DNA of 64,000 nucleotides, from NCBI RefSeq assembly GCF_018531425.1, contig NZ_JAHBOI010000001.1:1-64000 (forward strand). Reading direction: 5' to 3'. A model generated the notes under the pieces. It was not told the origin of the DNA. It was given only the letters and a program-made list of their open reading frames with translations, and did not search any database. This DNA comes from Paenarthrobacter sp. DKR-5. Lineage in GTDB: Bacteria > Actinomycetota > Actinomycetes > Actinomycetales > Micrococcaceae. This document shows positions 15,492-24,755 of the stretch, in pieces; position 1 is the stretch's first letter; each line of letters opens with the position of its first letter. The position numbers and the translations under genes were made by a program.

Positions 15492-16511
15492 TCAGTCCTG
15501 CGGCCGGTGCCCTTGGCTGATGTCCAGCGGCCTGGATCCGGTGTACAGGCGGGCAATACCGTTCAGCCCGGCGAGGGCGTCGGAAACTTCGGTGGCCGAC
15601 ATGGCTTCCATCGCTGCGTCGCTTGGCGGCTCGTCGAGTTGCGCCTCGGCGATCACTTCGTAGGGCCGCTTTGCCTTCATCATGATGATGTCGCTGGCAA
15701 TGTGGGCCAGCTCGTGCAGATGGAGGATGGCATGTTCCAGATGCCCGCGTCCCTCTCCCTCGTGGCTGGCCAGCAGTTCGTCGTAGAAGGCTTTGGCTCC
15801 CGTGTGGGTCTCTTTCACCGCGGTGTTCCCGGCGGCGATCCAGTGGGAGGGCGTGTCACTGCCTTCTTCGGCCTGCCAGTACACCTTCAGTTCGAGGGGC
15901 TCGTCGCCGTCGAGGTCCAGGACGAACGCAGAAACGTTCACCACCCCCGACAGCTCCGTCGATTCGTCGACACTCAGGCCCCCGAACAAGCCCATCCGGC
16001 ACTGCCTGGTGAACTCCTGCAGGAGCTCCTCCCAGGGCTCCAGCGGCTCACCTTCGTCTTCTTCGTCGTCCTCGTATTCGAGGGCCTCCTCCGCGAGCGC
16101 GTCCAAGGTCGCGTACGCGGCTTTCCGGACGAGGCTGTACCCGTCTTCGAGCACCTGGCCGGCGAGCTCGTGAATTTCCCGCAGCTGCTGGGCGGCGTGG
16201 TTGAGCAGCAGCCGGTCGTCTTCGCTGAGGTCATCCGGAAGCCCCAGGATGTGTGCCTCTTCCGGACCTTCCCCCGGCACGTGGTAAGGGCGGCCTTCGA
16301 GCGAAAACCAGCCGCCGTCGGGCCCGCTTTCCCAGTAGGCGACGTTGGTCAGCCTCGGGTCGTTGACGTCGATGACGGCATCGACTTTCAGGATTCCCGG
16401 CTTCTCGTCGCTGAGCGAGCCGAAGGTCACCTCCAGGAAGTCGCTGTCTGCCAGGGCGTCATGAAGGTCATCGAGGTTGTCAGTGCCGTCGCCGGGCAGT
16501 ACGTGCTCCAT
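15492..16511 (-). CDS. Protein of unknown function
   Basis: 339 residues from ATG 16511; I prefer this to the longer open frame because the upstream codons are Pro/Gly-rich with no ribosome site. I do not recognise the family. It is acidic, with a run of Asp/Glu near residues 175-190, and has no signal peptide or membrane segment. SHEGEGRGHLEHAILHLHEL is a His-rich helical stretch but not a clear metal site. It ends 22 bases before the phosphoesterase start and may be co-transcribed with it. Confidence 0.65.
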   Translation of the reverse strand: MEHVLPGDGTDNLDDLHDALADSDFLEVTFGSLSDEKPGILKVDAVIDVNDPRLTNVAYWESGPDGGWFSLEGRPYHVPGEGPEEAHILGLPDDLSEDDRLLLNHAAQQLREIHELAGQVLEDGYSLVRKAAYATLDALAEEALEYEDDEEDEGEPLEPWEELLQEFTRQCRMGLFGGLSVDESTELSGVVNVSAFVLDLDGDEPLELKVYWQAEEGSDTPSHWIAAGNTAVKETHTGAKAFYDELLASHEGEGRGHLEHAILHLHELAHIASDIIMMKAKRPYEVIAEAQLDEPPSDAAMEAMSATEVSDALAGLNGIARLYTGSRPLDISQGHRPQD

Positions 16512-16692
16512 GGGTTCCAACGTACACGCGCGTCCCGCGGGCGATAAGGTCGGTCCGATCGCCCCCGGCTGAAACTGGTACAGAACGACTGGTGAAATAC
16601 CCGGAACCGCCGGGGCGTGGCGCCCAGGCCCCGGGATCAGTAGCGCAGGCATGTTCTGTCACTGCGGTCCTGCTGTGGGATATGCTCCAAAC

Positions 16693-19600
16693 ATGGCACC
16701 GCGGAGTTTTCTTCAATGGCCGGTCATCCGGCAGCTGAGCACGGGCGACCTGCTGGGCCGCGGGCCCTCGGTCACGTCTCCCAAGACGAAGGGCATCGCA
16801 CCACGGACGGCTACGGCCGACCGTGTCGTGCAGAGCGTGTGCCCATACTGTGCCGTCGGCTGCGGACAACGCGTCTACGTCAAGGACGAGAAGGTTGTCC
16901 AGATCGAGGGCGATCCCGATTCGCCCATTTCGCGCGGCCGGCTTTGCCCCAAGGGCTCCGCGAGCGAGCAGCTGGTCAACTCGCCCGGCCGGCAGACCCG
17001 GGTCCTCTACCGGGCCCCGCGCTCCAGCGAGTGGGAACATCTGGACCTGGATAAAGCCGTCGACATGATCGCTGACCGGTTCATCGAGACCCGGCGCAGG
17101 ACCTGGCAGCAGACAGACGATCAGGGGCGCCTGCTGCGGCGCACCATGGGCATCGCCTCGCTGGGCGGGGCCACCCTGGACAACGAAGAGAACTACCTGA
17201 TCAAGAAACTCTTCACGGCCTCCGGCGCGGTACAGACGGAGAACCAGGCCCGCATATGACACTCCGCCACGGTTCCCAGTTTGGGAGCCTCATTTGGACG
17301 CGGTGGCGCGACGCAGTCACTGCAGGACATGGCCAACGCAGACTGCATCATCATTCAGGGTTCCAACATGGCCGAATGCCATCCTGTGGGATTCCAGTGG
17401 GTTGCGGAGGCGAAGGCGCGCGGAGCAAAGGTCATCCACGTCGACCCGAGGTTCACGCGCACGTCGGCGGTCGCGGATAAGCACATTCCGATCCGCGCAG
17501 GCTCCGACGTCGTCCTGCTGGGTGCGCTGATCAACTACGTCATCACGAACGACCTCTGGTTCAAGGAGTACGTCAGCGCCTACACCAATGCGGCCACGCT
17601 GGTGCACGAGGATTACCGCGACGCCGAGGACCTCGGCGGTCTGTTCTCCGGCTTCGATCCCGAGACCGGGGCCTACGACAAGGCGTCGTGGGGGTACGCC
17701 GAAGAAGAGGGCGGCACCATCAACGAGCCCGGCGCCACCCAGGAACACGGCGCCGAGGCTACTGCCCGTGCCGCCGGCCACCAGTTCGGCAGCGGCGGCC
17801 CGGCGCTGGAGCATGCCGAAGTGCAACGCGACGATACTCTGCAGGATCCCCGCACCGTCTTCCAGATCCTCAAGCGGCACTACGCCCGCTACACCCCGGA
17901 AATGGTCCAGGACATGTGCGGGATCGACGTCGCGGACTTCGACTACCTGGCCCGCACCATCACGGAGAACTCGGGGCGCGAGCGGACCACCTGCTTCGCC
18001 TACGCCGTCGGGTGGACTCAGCACTCGCTGGGGACGCAGTTCATCCGGGCCGCCGCCATCCTGCAACTCCTGCTCGGAAACGTGGGCCGACCGGGCAGCG
18101 GCATCATGGCACTTCGCGGCCACGCCAGCATTCAGGGTTCCACCGACATTCCGACGCTGTTCAACCTGCTGCCCGGGTACCTGCCGATGCCCAGTGCGGG
18201 CCAGCATGACACTCTGGATGCATACCTGGACGCGATTGCATCGAAGAAGCAGAAGGGCTTCTGGGCGGACGCCGATGCCTACACCATCAGCCTGCTGAAG
18301 GCCTGGTGGGGGGAAGCTGCGACAGCGGAAAACAACTGGGCGTACGACTACATTCCCAGGCTGACCGGAGCGCACGGCACCTACGAGACCGTGATGAGCA
18401 TGCTCGAGGACGAAGTAGAGGGTTACTTCCTGCTCGGACAGAACCCCGCAGTGGGCTCGGCGCACGGCCGGATGCAACGGCTGGGCATGTCGCACTTGAA
18501 GTGGCTGGTCGTCCGCGACCTGAACATGATCGAGTCCGCTACCTGGTGGAAGGACGGCCCGGAGATCGAATCCGGAGAGCTGCGCACCGAGGACATCGAG
18601 ACGGAGGTGTTCTTCCTTCCCGCGGCAAGCCATGTTGAGAAGGCGGGCTCGTTCACGCAGACTCAGCGGCTCCTGCAGTGGCGTCACCAGGCGGTCGCAC
18701 CGCCCGGTGAGTGCCAAAGCGAGCTGCAGTTCTTCTATGAACTGGGCAAGCGGATCCGGGAGAAGCTGGCCGGCTCCACTGACGAACGCGACCGCCCGTT
18801 GCTCGACCTGACGTGGGACTACCCCACCGACGAGCACGGAGATCCGGATCCCGAGTCGGTGCTGGCCGAGATCAACGGCCGTCATTTGGACGGCTCTGAT
18901 GCGGGCAAGCCTCTGTCCGCGTACACCGAGCTGCGCGCGGACGGTTCCACGGCCGCCGGCTGTTGGATCTACACCGGCGTGTACGCCGACGGGACCAACC
19001 ATGCCGCGAACCGGAAGCCGGGCCGCGAGCAGGGACCCGCAGCGCCGGAATGGGGCTGGGCCTGGCCTGCCAACCGCCGGATCCTCTACAACCGTGCGTC
19101 GGCCGATCCGGCCGGCAAACCGTGGAGCGAACGGAAGAAATACATCTGGTGGGACGAGGAGCAGGGCAAGTGGGTGGGCGACGACGTCCCCGACTTCCCG
19201 CCGACCCTCGCTCCCGACAGCAAACCCGACCCCTCTGTGGGCGGCCCGGCCGCGCTCAGCGGTGACGATCCGTTCATCATGCAGTCCGACGGCAAGGGGT
19301 GGCTGTTCGCCCCGAAGGGACTCGTTGACGGCCCGCTCCCGACCCACTACGAGGCGCAGGAATCGCCGGTGGCCAACGCCCTGTACCCGCAGCAGCAGAG
19401 CCCGGCGCGGCTGAGGTACCCCCGTGCGGACAACCTCAGCGCGCCAAGCGCCGGAACTCCTGGTGCTGACGTCTATCCCTACGTGTTCACCACCTACCGG
19501 CTCACCGAGCACCATACGGCCGGCGGGATGAGCCGCTGGCTGCCGTACCTGTCGGAGCTGCAACCGGAAATGTTCTGCGAGGTCTCGCCCGAGCTGGCCG

Positions 19601-20001
19601 CTGAGCGCGGTCTTGAGCCCTACGGGTGGGCCACGATCATTTCGGCCCGCTCGGCCATCGAGGCCAAGGTTCTGGTCACTGACCGGATGAGGCCGCTCGC
19701 CGTGGGTGGCCACACCGTGCACCAGATCGGGCTGCCCTACCACTGGGGCGTCGGGAACAACGCCGTCGTCAGTGGCGACGCGGCCAACGATCTGCTGGGA
19801 GTGACGCTGGACCCCAACGTCCAGATCCAGGAGTCGAAGGTCGCCTCGTGTGACATCCGTCCGGGCCGCAGGCCCCGCGGGCCTGAGCTGCTTGCCTTGG
19901 TCGCTGAGTACCAGGCCCGGGCCGGCACGACGCCCGAGACCGGGAACAGCACGGTCACCGATCCGTCCGCCGAGGGCGAGCACCCGGGCGGGCGGCAGTG
20001 A
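16693..20001 (+). CDS. fdnG: Formate dehydrogenase catalytic subunit, selenoprotein (UGA = Sec189)
   Basis: Molybdopterin enzyme oxidising formate to CO2. The frame 16693-20001 is interrupted only by UGA at 17257-17259; read as selenocysteine it gives 1102 residues with the sequence NQARI-U-HSATV, where selenoprotein formate dehydrogenases carry Sec next to an invariant His. The N-terminal [4Fe-4S] cluster uses C50, C53, C57 and the Cys in RLCPKG. Downstream come FGRGGATQS, GRPGSGIMALRGH and a C-terminal MopB-binding domain. A stem-loop (SECIS) follows the UGA, and selA, selB, selC and selD lie downstream. ATG 16693 is the best start, but no ribosome site is strong. No twin-arginine signal is visible, unlike FdnG of E. 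coli, so a cytoplasm-facing enzyme is possible. Confidence 0.93.
17257..17308 (+). promoter_or_regulatory. Recoded UGA codon and SECIS-like stem-loop
   Basis: The UGA at 17257-17259 is followed by GGTTCCC (17271-17277)/GGGAGCC (17283-17289), a 7-bp stem with one G-U pair and a five-base loop AGTTT. An outer helix CGCCAC (17265-17270)/GTGGCG (17303-17308) can extend it. Bacterial SECIS elements sit directly behind the UGA in the coding region and are bound by SelB, encoded at 24756. Confidence 0.75.
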
Positions 20002-20105
20002 TGCATATGGCTGTTCCTGCCCTGACCGAAGCACGCCATGCCCCGCCCGGGCTGCCGATGTTTTCCGGCAGCCTTCCGGGTACCGATTCGACGTTGGAGG
20101 ACTAG
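20001..20105 (+). CDS. 34-codon ORF filling the fdnG-fdnH gap
   Basis: The ATG overlaps the fdnG stop (TGATG at 19999-20003), and its TAG (20103-20105) touches the fdnH ATG at 20106. The peptide starts MHMAVPALTEARHAPPGLPM and ends STLEED-like in STLED. The coupling at both ends suggests it is translated, either as a small subunit or only to carry ribosomes across the gap. Third-position GC is lower (about two thirds) than in neighbours, and the fdnH ribosome site GGAGG lies inside it. I do not recognise the peptide. Confidence 0.35.
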   Translation: MHMAVPALTEARHAPPGLPMFSGSLPGTDSTLED

Positions 20106-21116
20106 ATGGGCCAGCTGTCCGGACCGACCGATCCCACGGCCGATGCCCACTGGGAACACAACCATCCGCGCAAGGGGTTCTTCACCGACACCTCCATTTG
20201 CATCGGCTGCAAGGCCTGTGAAGTTGCCTGCAAGGAGTGGAACCACAACCCCCAGGACGGGAACCTGGAGCTGCTCGGCTCCTCCTACGACAACACCGGA
20301 GCCTTGGGAGCCAGCACCTGGCGGCATGTCGCCTTCGTCGAGCAGGGCCGGGACCGCATTACCGAAGCGCGGGAGTCCGGGCGCGCACTCGTCAGCCTGG
20401 GGATGCCCCGTGTCGGTCCGCCCGCCGCCGCAGCGCCTGCCGGGCAGGATCTGACGGGGGTGGATACCACCCCGCCGGACACGGCTGACTTCCGTTGGTT
20501 GATGTCCTCGGATGTCTGCAAGCACTGCACGCACGCCGGGTGCCTCGACGTCTGCCCGACGGGAGCCCTGTTCCGCACCGAATTCGGCACTGTGGTGGTG
20601 CAGGACGACGTGTGCAACGGCTGCGGAACCTGCGTGGCGGGGTGCCCGTTCGGCGTGATCGAGCGCCGCAGCAACGGCACGGTCGCGGTCGCTGCCCAGC
20701 GGGACGAGCAGCACGCTGAGCATCCCGCCGTTCCCAACGTCGGCGTCGCCCAGAAGTGCACGCTGTGCTACGACCGGCTGGTCGACGGCGAGACGCCGGC
20801 CTGCGCGAAGGCGTGCCCGACGACGTCCATCAAGTTCGGCGACCACGACGACATGGTGGAGACGGCCCGGGAACGCGTCGCCGACCTGCATGCGCAGGGC
20901 CTGACCGAAGCGAGGCTCTACGGCGCGAACGAACTCGACGGCGTTGGCGGAACCGGCTCGGTCTTCCTGCTGCTCGACGAACCGGAGGTCTACGGGCTCC
21001 CGCCGGACCCCCGGGTGCCTACGGCTGACCTGCCGCAGATGTACCGGCGCGCCGGCATGGCCGTGGCTGGCATGGTAGCCGCAGCCGCGGTGGCTTTCCT
21101 GGGAGGACGCGCGTGA
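20106..21116 (+). CDS. fdnH: Formate dehydrogenase iron-sulfur subunit
   Basis: 336 residues, electron-transfer subunit with four [4Fe-4S] sites: CIGCKACEVACKEW, CKHCTHAGCLDVCPTG, CNGCGTCVAGCPFG and CTLCYDRLVDG...CAKACP. The length and cysteine order match FdnH/FdoH-type subunits. One C-terminal hydrophobic segment (AVAGMVAAAAVAFLGGRA) would anchor it to the membrane. ATG 20106 follows GTTGGAGGACTAG. The last codons overlap the next gene by 4 bases (GTGA), so the two are translationally coupled. It hands electrons from the Mo/Fe-S subunit to the membrane subunit. Confidence 0.95.
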   Translation: MGQLSGPTDPTADAHWEHNHPRKGFFTDTSICIGCKACEVACKEWNHNPQDGNLELLGSSYDNTGALGASTWRHVAFVEQGRDRITEARESGRALVSLGMPRVGPPAAAAPAGQDLTGVDTTPPDTADFRWLMSSDVCKHCTHAGCLDVCPTGALFRTEFGTVVVQDDVCNGCGTCVAGCPFGVIERRSNGTVAVAAQRDEQHAEHPAVPNVGVAQKCTLCYDRLVDGETPACAKACPTTSIKFGDHDDMVETARERVADLHAQGLTEARLYGANELDGVGGTGSVFLLLDEPEVYGLPPDPRVPTADLPQMYRRAGMAVAGMVAAAAVAFLGGRA

Positions 21117-22201
21117 CCCATTCGGACTTTGACAGTTTCCGGCCACCCGAGCCTGCCCGGCGGCGCCGTACCGGCGGCAAGCGGGGCGCAGGCCGCCGCA
21201 ACGGCGGTGACGGCTCCCGGGAAATGCCCATGGTGCCGGAGGCGGAATTCACCTCGTACTACGGCCGCCCGGTCGTCAAGCCGGCGCCCTGGGGCGACGA
21301 CGTTGCCGTCTACCTCTTTCTCGGCGGCGTTGCAGGCGGTTCCGCACTGCTCGGCCTCGGCGGCCAGCTGACCGGACGGCCGACCCTGCGCCGGAATGCC
21401 CGGCTGGGCGCCTTGACGGCGGTGAGCCTCGGCGCTGTTGCCCTGGTGAAGGACCTGGGCAGGCCCGAGCGCTTCCTGAACATGCTGCGGACCTTCAAGG
21501 TCACCTCGCCGATGAGCGTGGGCTCGTGGATTCTCAGCGCGTTCAGCGCCGGGACAGCCGTGTCCGCAGTGGCTGAAATCGACCGGATGAGCGGCGAGCG
21601 GTTACCGCTGGGCCCGCTGCGGAAAGTGTTGCAGGCGGTCGAGGGACCGGCAGGTTTTGAGGCCGCCTTGTTCGCCGGCCCCCTGGCGGCCTATACGGCG
21701 GTCCTGCTCGGCGACACCGCCACACCCACGTGGAATGCCGCGCACGAGGAACTGCCTTTCGTCTTCGTGAGCTCGGCTGCCCTGGCCTCTGCCGGGCTCG
21801 CCATGATCACGACCCCTGTGCACGAGGCGGGTCCCGCCCGGAAACTCGCCGCGCTCGGCGTGGTGGGCGACGTGGTGGCCACCCGGGTGATGGAGCACCG
21901 GATGGACCCGGTGGCAGCCGAGCCGCTGCACGAAGGCAAGGCCGGCGCCATGCTGAAATGGAGCGAGCGGCTGGCCGTCGCCGGCGGACTGGGCACGCTG
22001 CTGGCCGGACGCAACCGCGCGGTGGCCGCCGCCTCAGGGTTGGCCTTGCTCACCGCCTCGGCCCTCACCCGGTTCGGCGTGTTCGAGGCGGGCCTCGCCT
22101 CGGCCAAGGACCCGCGCTACACGATCGAACCGCAGAAGAGCCGGCTCGCCGCCCGCCGTGCGGCTGGCATCACCGGTGATTCGATCACCACTGCCGGCTG
22201 A
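21113..22201 (+). CDS. NrfD/PsrC-type membrane subunit of formate dehydrogenase
   Basis: 362 residues starting with GTG 21113. The first 50 residues are basic and hydrophilic (a long Arg/Gly tract); several hydrophobic helices follow, the first at VAVYLFLGGVAGGSALLGLG, which has the glycine pattern of NrfD proteins. EAGPARKLAALGVVGD and later helices complete the fold. NrfD-type subunits pass electrons to the quinone pool without haem; this replaces the cytochrome b subunit FdnI of E. coli. Last gene of the operon; selD converges from the other strand 18 bases later. Confidence 0.88.
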   Translation: MTHSDFDSFRPPEPARRRRTGGKRGAGRRNGGDGSREMPMVPEAEFTSYYGRPVVKPAPWGDDVAVYLFLGGVAGGSALLGLGGQLTGRPTLRRNARLGALTAVSLGAVALVKDLGRPERFLNMLRTFKVTSPMSVGSWILSAFSAGTAVSAVAEIDRMSGERLPLGPLRKVLQAVEGPAGFEAALFAGPLAAYTAVLLGDTATPTWNAAHEELPFVFVSSAALASAGLAMITTPVHEAGPARKLAALGVVGDVVATRVMEHRMDPVAAEPLHEGKAGAMLKWSERLAVAGGLGTLLAGRNRAVAAASGLALLTASALTRFGVFEAGLASAKDPRYTIEPQKSRLAARRAAGITGDSITTAG

Positions 22202-22219
22202 CGGGGCCGCCGCCGTGGT

Positions 22220-23245
22220 TTAGCGGATCTCGATGCCGCCGCCGGCGGTGGTGTGCCCGATCACGGGATGCCCGGGCAGCTCGCCGACGACGAGCAGGCC
22301 GCCGGAGGTCTGCGCGTCGGCGAGCAGGAGCAGATCGTCTTCCGTGACCCCGGGAGCGGACCGCACGTGCGGCCGCACCCAGTCGAGGTTGCGCCGGGTG
22401 CCGCCGGAGACGTAGCCGTCCCGCAACGCCTGCCGCGCCCCTTCGACGAGCGGTACCGCCTTCAGGTCGATCACTGCGCCCACTCCGGAGGCTCGGCACA
22501 TCTTGTACAGGTGCCCCAGCAGGCCGAAACCCGTCACGTCGGTGGCCGCACGCAGGCCGGCGGCGACCGCGCCCTCCGCCGCATCGCGGTTCAGTCCCGT
22601 CATCGTCGCCACGGCTTCAGCGAACACCTCACCGGTCTGCTTGTGCCGGTTGTTGAGCAGCCCGACGCCGATCGGCTTGGTGAGCGTGATAGGCAGCCCG
22701 GGCGCGGCGGCGTCGTTGCGCAGCAACCGGTCGGGGTGGGCGACGCCAGTCACCGCCATGCCGTATTTCGGCTCCGGATCGTCAATGGAATGCCCGCCAA
22801 TCACCGGGCACCCCGCCTCCGACGCGATGCTCAAACCGCCCCGGAGCACCTCGGTCATCACCTCCGGCGGCAGCACACCGCGGGGCCAGCCCACAAGGTT
22901 GATCGCCATGATCGGGCGGCCGCCCATCGCGTAAATATCCGAGAGCGCGTTGGCCGCCGCGATCCGGCCCCAGTCAAAGGCGTCGTCGACGACGGGGGTG
23001 AAGAAGTCGGCGGTGGAGAGCACCGCGAGGTCATCGCGCACCAGGACGGCCGCGGCGTCGTCGCCGCTGTCCAAACCGACCAGCACATCCGCACCCGGCT
23101 GGCCGATCAGGCCGCGAACCACATCTTCGAGCTCACCGGGCGGAATCTTGCAGGCGCAGCCACCCCCGTGCGCATAGCCAGTCAGCCGGCGAGCGGTTGC
23201 GGCTTCCTCGTCGAGTTGCAGGTTTGACGTTCGCGCCTCATTCAC
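22220..23245 (-). CDS. selD: Selenophosphate synthase (selenide, water dikinase)
   Basis: 341 residues. It makes selenophosphate from selenide and ATP. The N-terminal active-site loop is HGGGCACK with Cys30 and Lys33, equivalent to the essential Cys17 and Lys20 of E. coli SelD; the position is Cys, not Sec. The AIR-synthase-type fold shows GLDSGDDAAA, TADFFTPVVDD, NALSDIYAMGG and ATDVTGFGLLGH. GTG 23245 is used. It points away from selC and shares a 43-base divergent region with it. It is convergent with the formate dehydrogenase operon. Confidence 0.97.
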   Translation of the reverse strand: MNEARTSNLQLDEEAATARRLTGYAHGGGCACKIPPGELEDVVRGLIGQPGADVLVGLDSGDDAAAVLVRDDLAVLSTADFFTPVVDDAFDWGRIAAANALSDIYAMGGRPIMAINLVGWPRGVLPPEVMTEVLRGGLSIASEAGCPVIGGHSIDDPEPKYGMAVTGVAHPDRLLRNDAAAPGLPITLTKPIGVGLLNNRHKQTGEVFAEAVATMTGLNRDAAEGAVAAGLRAATDVTGFGLLGHLYKMCRASGVGAVIDLKAVPLVEGARQALRDGYVSGGTRRNLDWVRPHVRSAPGVTEDDLLLLADAQTSGGLLVVGELPGHPVIGHTTAGGGIEIR

Positions 23246-23275
23246 TCGCCCAGCCTACCCCCGCAGGCAACCTGC

Positions 23276-23281
23276 TAGATT
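23276..23281 (+). promoter_or_regulatory. -10 box of selC
   Basis: TAGATT lies 7 bases before the first base of the tRNA-Sec, consistent with transcription starting at or next to the mature 5' end. No good -35 box is visible. Confidence 0.4.
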
Positions 23282-23288
23282 GGTGGGC

Positions 23289-23383
23289 GGTGGCGTCCGG
23301 GTCCTGGTGGGCCCCCCGGTCTTCAAAACCGGTGAGGCCGAGCATCTCGGCCTGGCGGGTTCGATTCCCGTCCGCCACCGCCA
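23289..23383 (+). tRNA. selC: tRNA-Sec (anticodon UCA)
   Basis: 95 nt, the same length as E. coli selC. All Sec-specific features fold by eye: a 6-bp D-stem GGGTCC/GGGCCC with a four-base loop TGGT; anticodon stem CCGGT/ACCGG around CTTCAAA with TCA at 23323-23325; a long variable arm AGGCCGA/TCGGCCT; T-loop TTCGATT; discriminator G and encoded CCA (23381-23383). The acceptor pairs GGTGGCG with CGCCACC; the eighth pair would be a U-C mismatch, while the T-stem can extend to 6 bp, so it may be 7+6 rather than 8+5. It sits between selD and selA. Confidence 0.95.
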
Positions 23384-23420
23384 ACCACCGGCAGGCACTG
23401 CCGCGGAACGAGGAGGGGCT

Positions 23421-24752
23421 GTGGACCAGGGCGATCCTCGCCGCCTGATTCCTCGCACGAACGATTTGCTGGCGCTGCCGGCCGTCCGCGAGGCGCGGAA
23501 ACGGCTGAACGAGCGCGTCATCCGCGAACTCGTCCGGCACGTCCAGGAGCAGGCGCGGCGCGGTGAGCTCGCTCCCGACCAAGTTGAGCCGGCCCTGCTG
23601 TCCGCCGTCGCCGCACGCACGGCGACAACCCTGCGCCCGGTGCTGAACGCAACCGGCGTCATCGTCCACACCAACCTCGGGCGCGCCCCGCTTTCCGCCG
23701 GTGCGGTCGAAGCTCTTATCGCGGCCAGCGGCTACGTCGATGTCGAACTGGACCTTGCCGACGGCAGCCGCTCCCGCCGCGGCGCCGGTGCCCGGGCTGC
23801 GCTGCTCGCCGCCTGTCCCGCCGCCGAGGACGCGCTGATAGTCAACAACGGAGCCGCAGCACTGGTCCTGGCCACCACGGCGCTCGCCGCCGGTCGGGAG
23901 GTGGTGGTGAGCCGCGGGGAACTCGTCGAGATCGGCGCCGGTTTCCGGCTGCCCGACCTGATCGAGTCGACGGGCGCAACGCTGCACGAGGTCGGCATGA
24001 CCAACCGGACGCACCTGCGCGACTACGCCAGCGCCCTTGGTCCGGACACGGGCTGCGTGCTCAAGGTCCATCCGAGCAACTTTTGGGTCGACGGATTCAC
24101 CTCCGCTGTTCCGCTGCACGAGCTGAGCCCGCTGACAGCAGCGAACGGGATACCGCTTGTGGCGGATCTGGGCAGCGGACTGCTGGCGCCCGATCCGCAC
24201 CTGCCGAACGAACCCGATGCTGCCACCGCCCTGGGCAGCGGCGCCGACGTCGTCATCGCCAGCGGCGACAAACTCCTGGGCGGACCGCAGGCGGGCTTGC
24301 TGCTGGGCCGCAAGGAGATCATCGCGCGGCTGGCACGCCATCCGCTTGCCCGTGCCGTCCGCGCTGACAAACTTGCCCTCGCCGCCCTGGAAGCGACCGT
24401 GGCAGGGGAAGCACCGCCGGTTATCGAGGCGCTGCACGCCGATCCCGGACAGCTGCGCCGCCGTACCGACAGGCTCGCCCAGGCCCTCGGGGTGCCTGTC
24501 GTGCCGCACGATGGCCGCGTCGGCGGCGGGGGTGCCCCCGGATTCGCTCTGCCCGGGTGGGCGCTGCAGCTCCCCGAGGCGCTCGCGCGCCTCCTGCGCA
24601 CCGGCAACCCCGCCGTGCTCCCGCGCGTCCACGACGGCTCCTGCCTGATTGATCTGCGCTGCGTATCCGAAGCGGACGATGAGCGGATCCTCGCCGCGGT
24701 GCGGCGCGCCGTGGAAGCCTTCGAGGCCGCGGATGCAGGCGGGGCGGGCTGA
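23421..24752 (+). CDS. selA: L-seryl-tRNA(Sec) selenium transferase
   Basis: 443 residues, PLP enzyme converting Ser-tRNA(Sec) to Sec-tRNA(Sec) with selenophosphate. I use GTG 23421, which follows AGGAGG at 23411; the frame is open back into selC but that is fortuitous. Motifs: NATGVIVHTNLGRAPLS, NNGAAALVLATTALAAGREV, GMTNRTHLRDY, and the PLP lysine K284 in SGDKLLGGPQAG (Lys295 in E. coli). Only 37 bases separate it from selC and 3 bases from selB, so selC-selA-selB is probably one unit. Confidence 0.97.
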   Translation: MDQGDPRRLIPRTNDLLALPAVREARKRLNERVIRELVRHVQEQARRGELAPDQVEPALLSAVAARTATTLRPVLNATGVIVHTNLGRAPLSAGAVEALIAASGYVDVELDLADGSRSRRGAGARAALLAACPAAEDALIVNNGAAALVLATTALAAGREVVVSRGELVEIGAGFRLPDLIESTGATLHEVGMTNRTHLRDYASALGPDTGCVLKVHPSNFWVDGFTSAVPLHELSPLTAANGIPLVADLGSGLLAPDPHLPNEPDAATALGSGADVVIASGDKLLGGPQAGLLLGRKEIIARLARHPLARAVRADKLALAALEATVAGEAPPVIEALHADPGQLRRRTDRLAQALGVPVVPHDGRVGGGGAPGFALPGWALQLPEALARLLRTGNPAVLPRVHDGSCLIDLRCVSEADDERILAAVRRAVEAFEAADAGGAG

Positions 24753-24755
24753 GCA

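Noticed and set aside
17257..17259. Stop codon making the formate dehydrogenase a pseudogene
   Set aside because: The UGA stands at the Sec position of the family, the frame is otherwise intact, a hairpin follows, and the full Sec machinery is encoded downstream.
17317..20034. Open frame of 905 codons on the minus strand
   Set aside because: Antisense shadow of the formate dehydrogenase gene, with no ribosome site and no family motifs.
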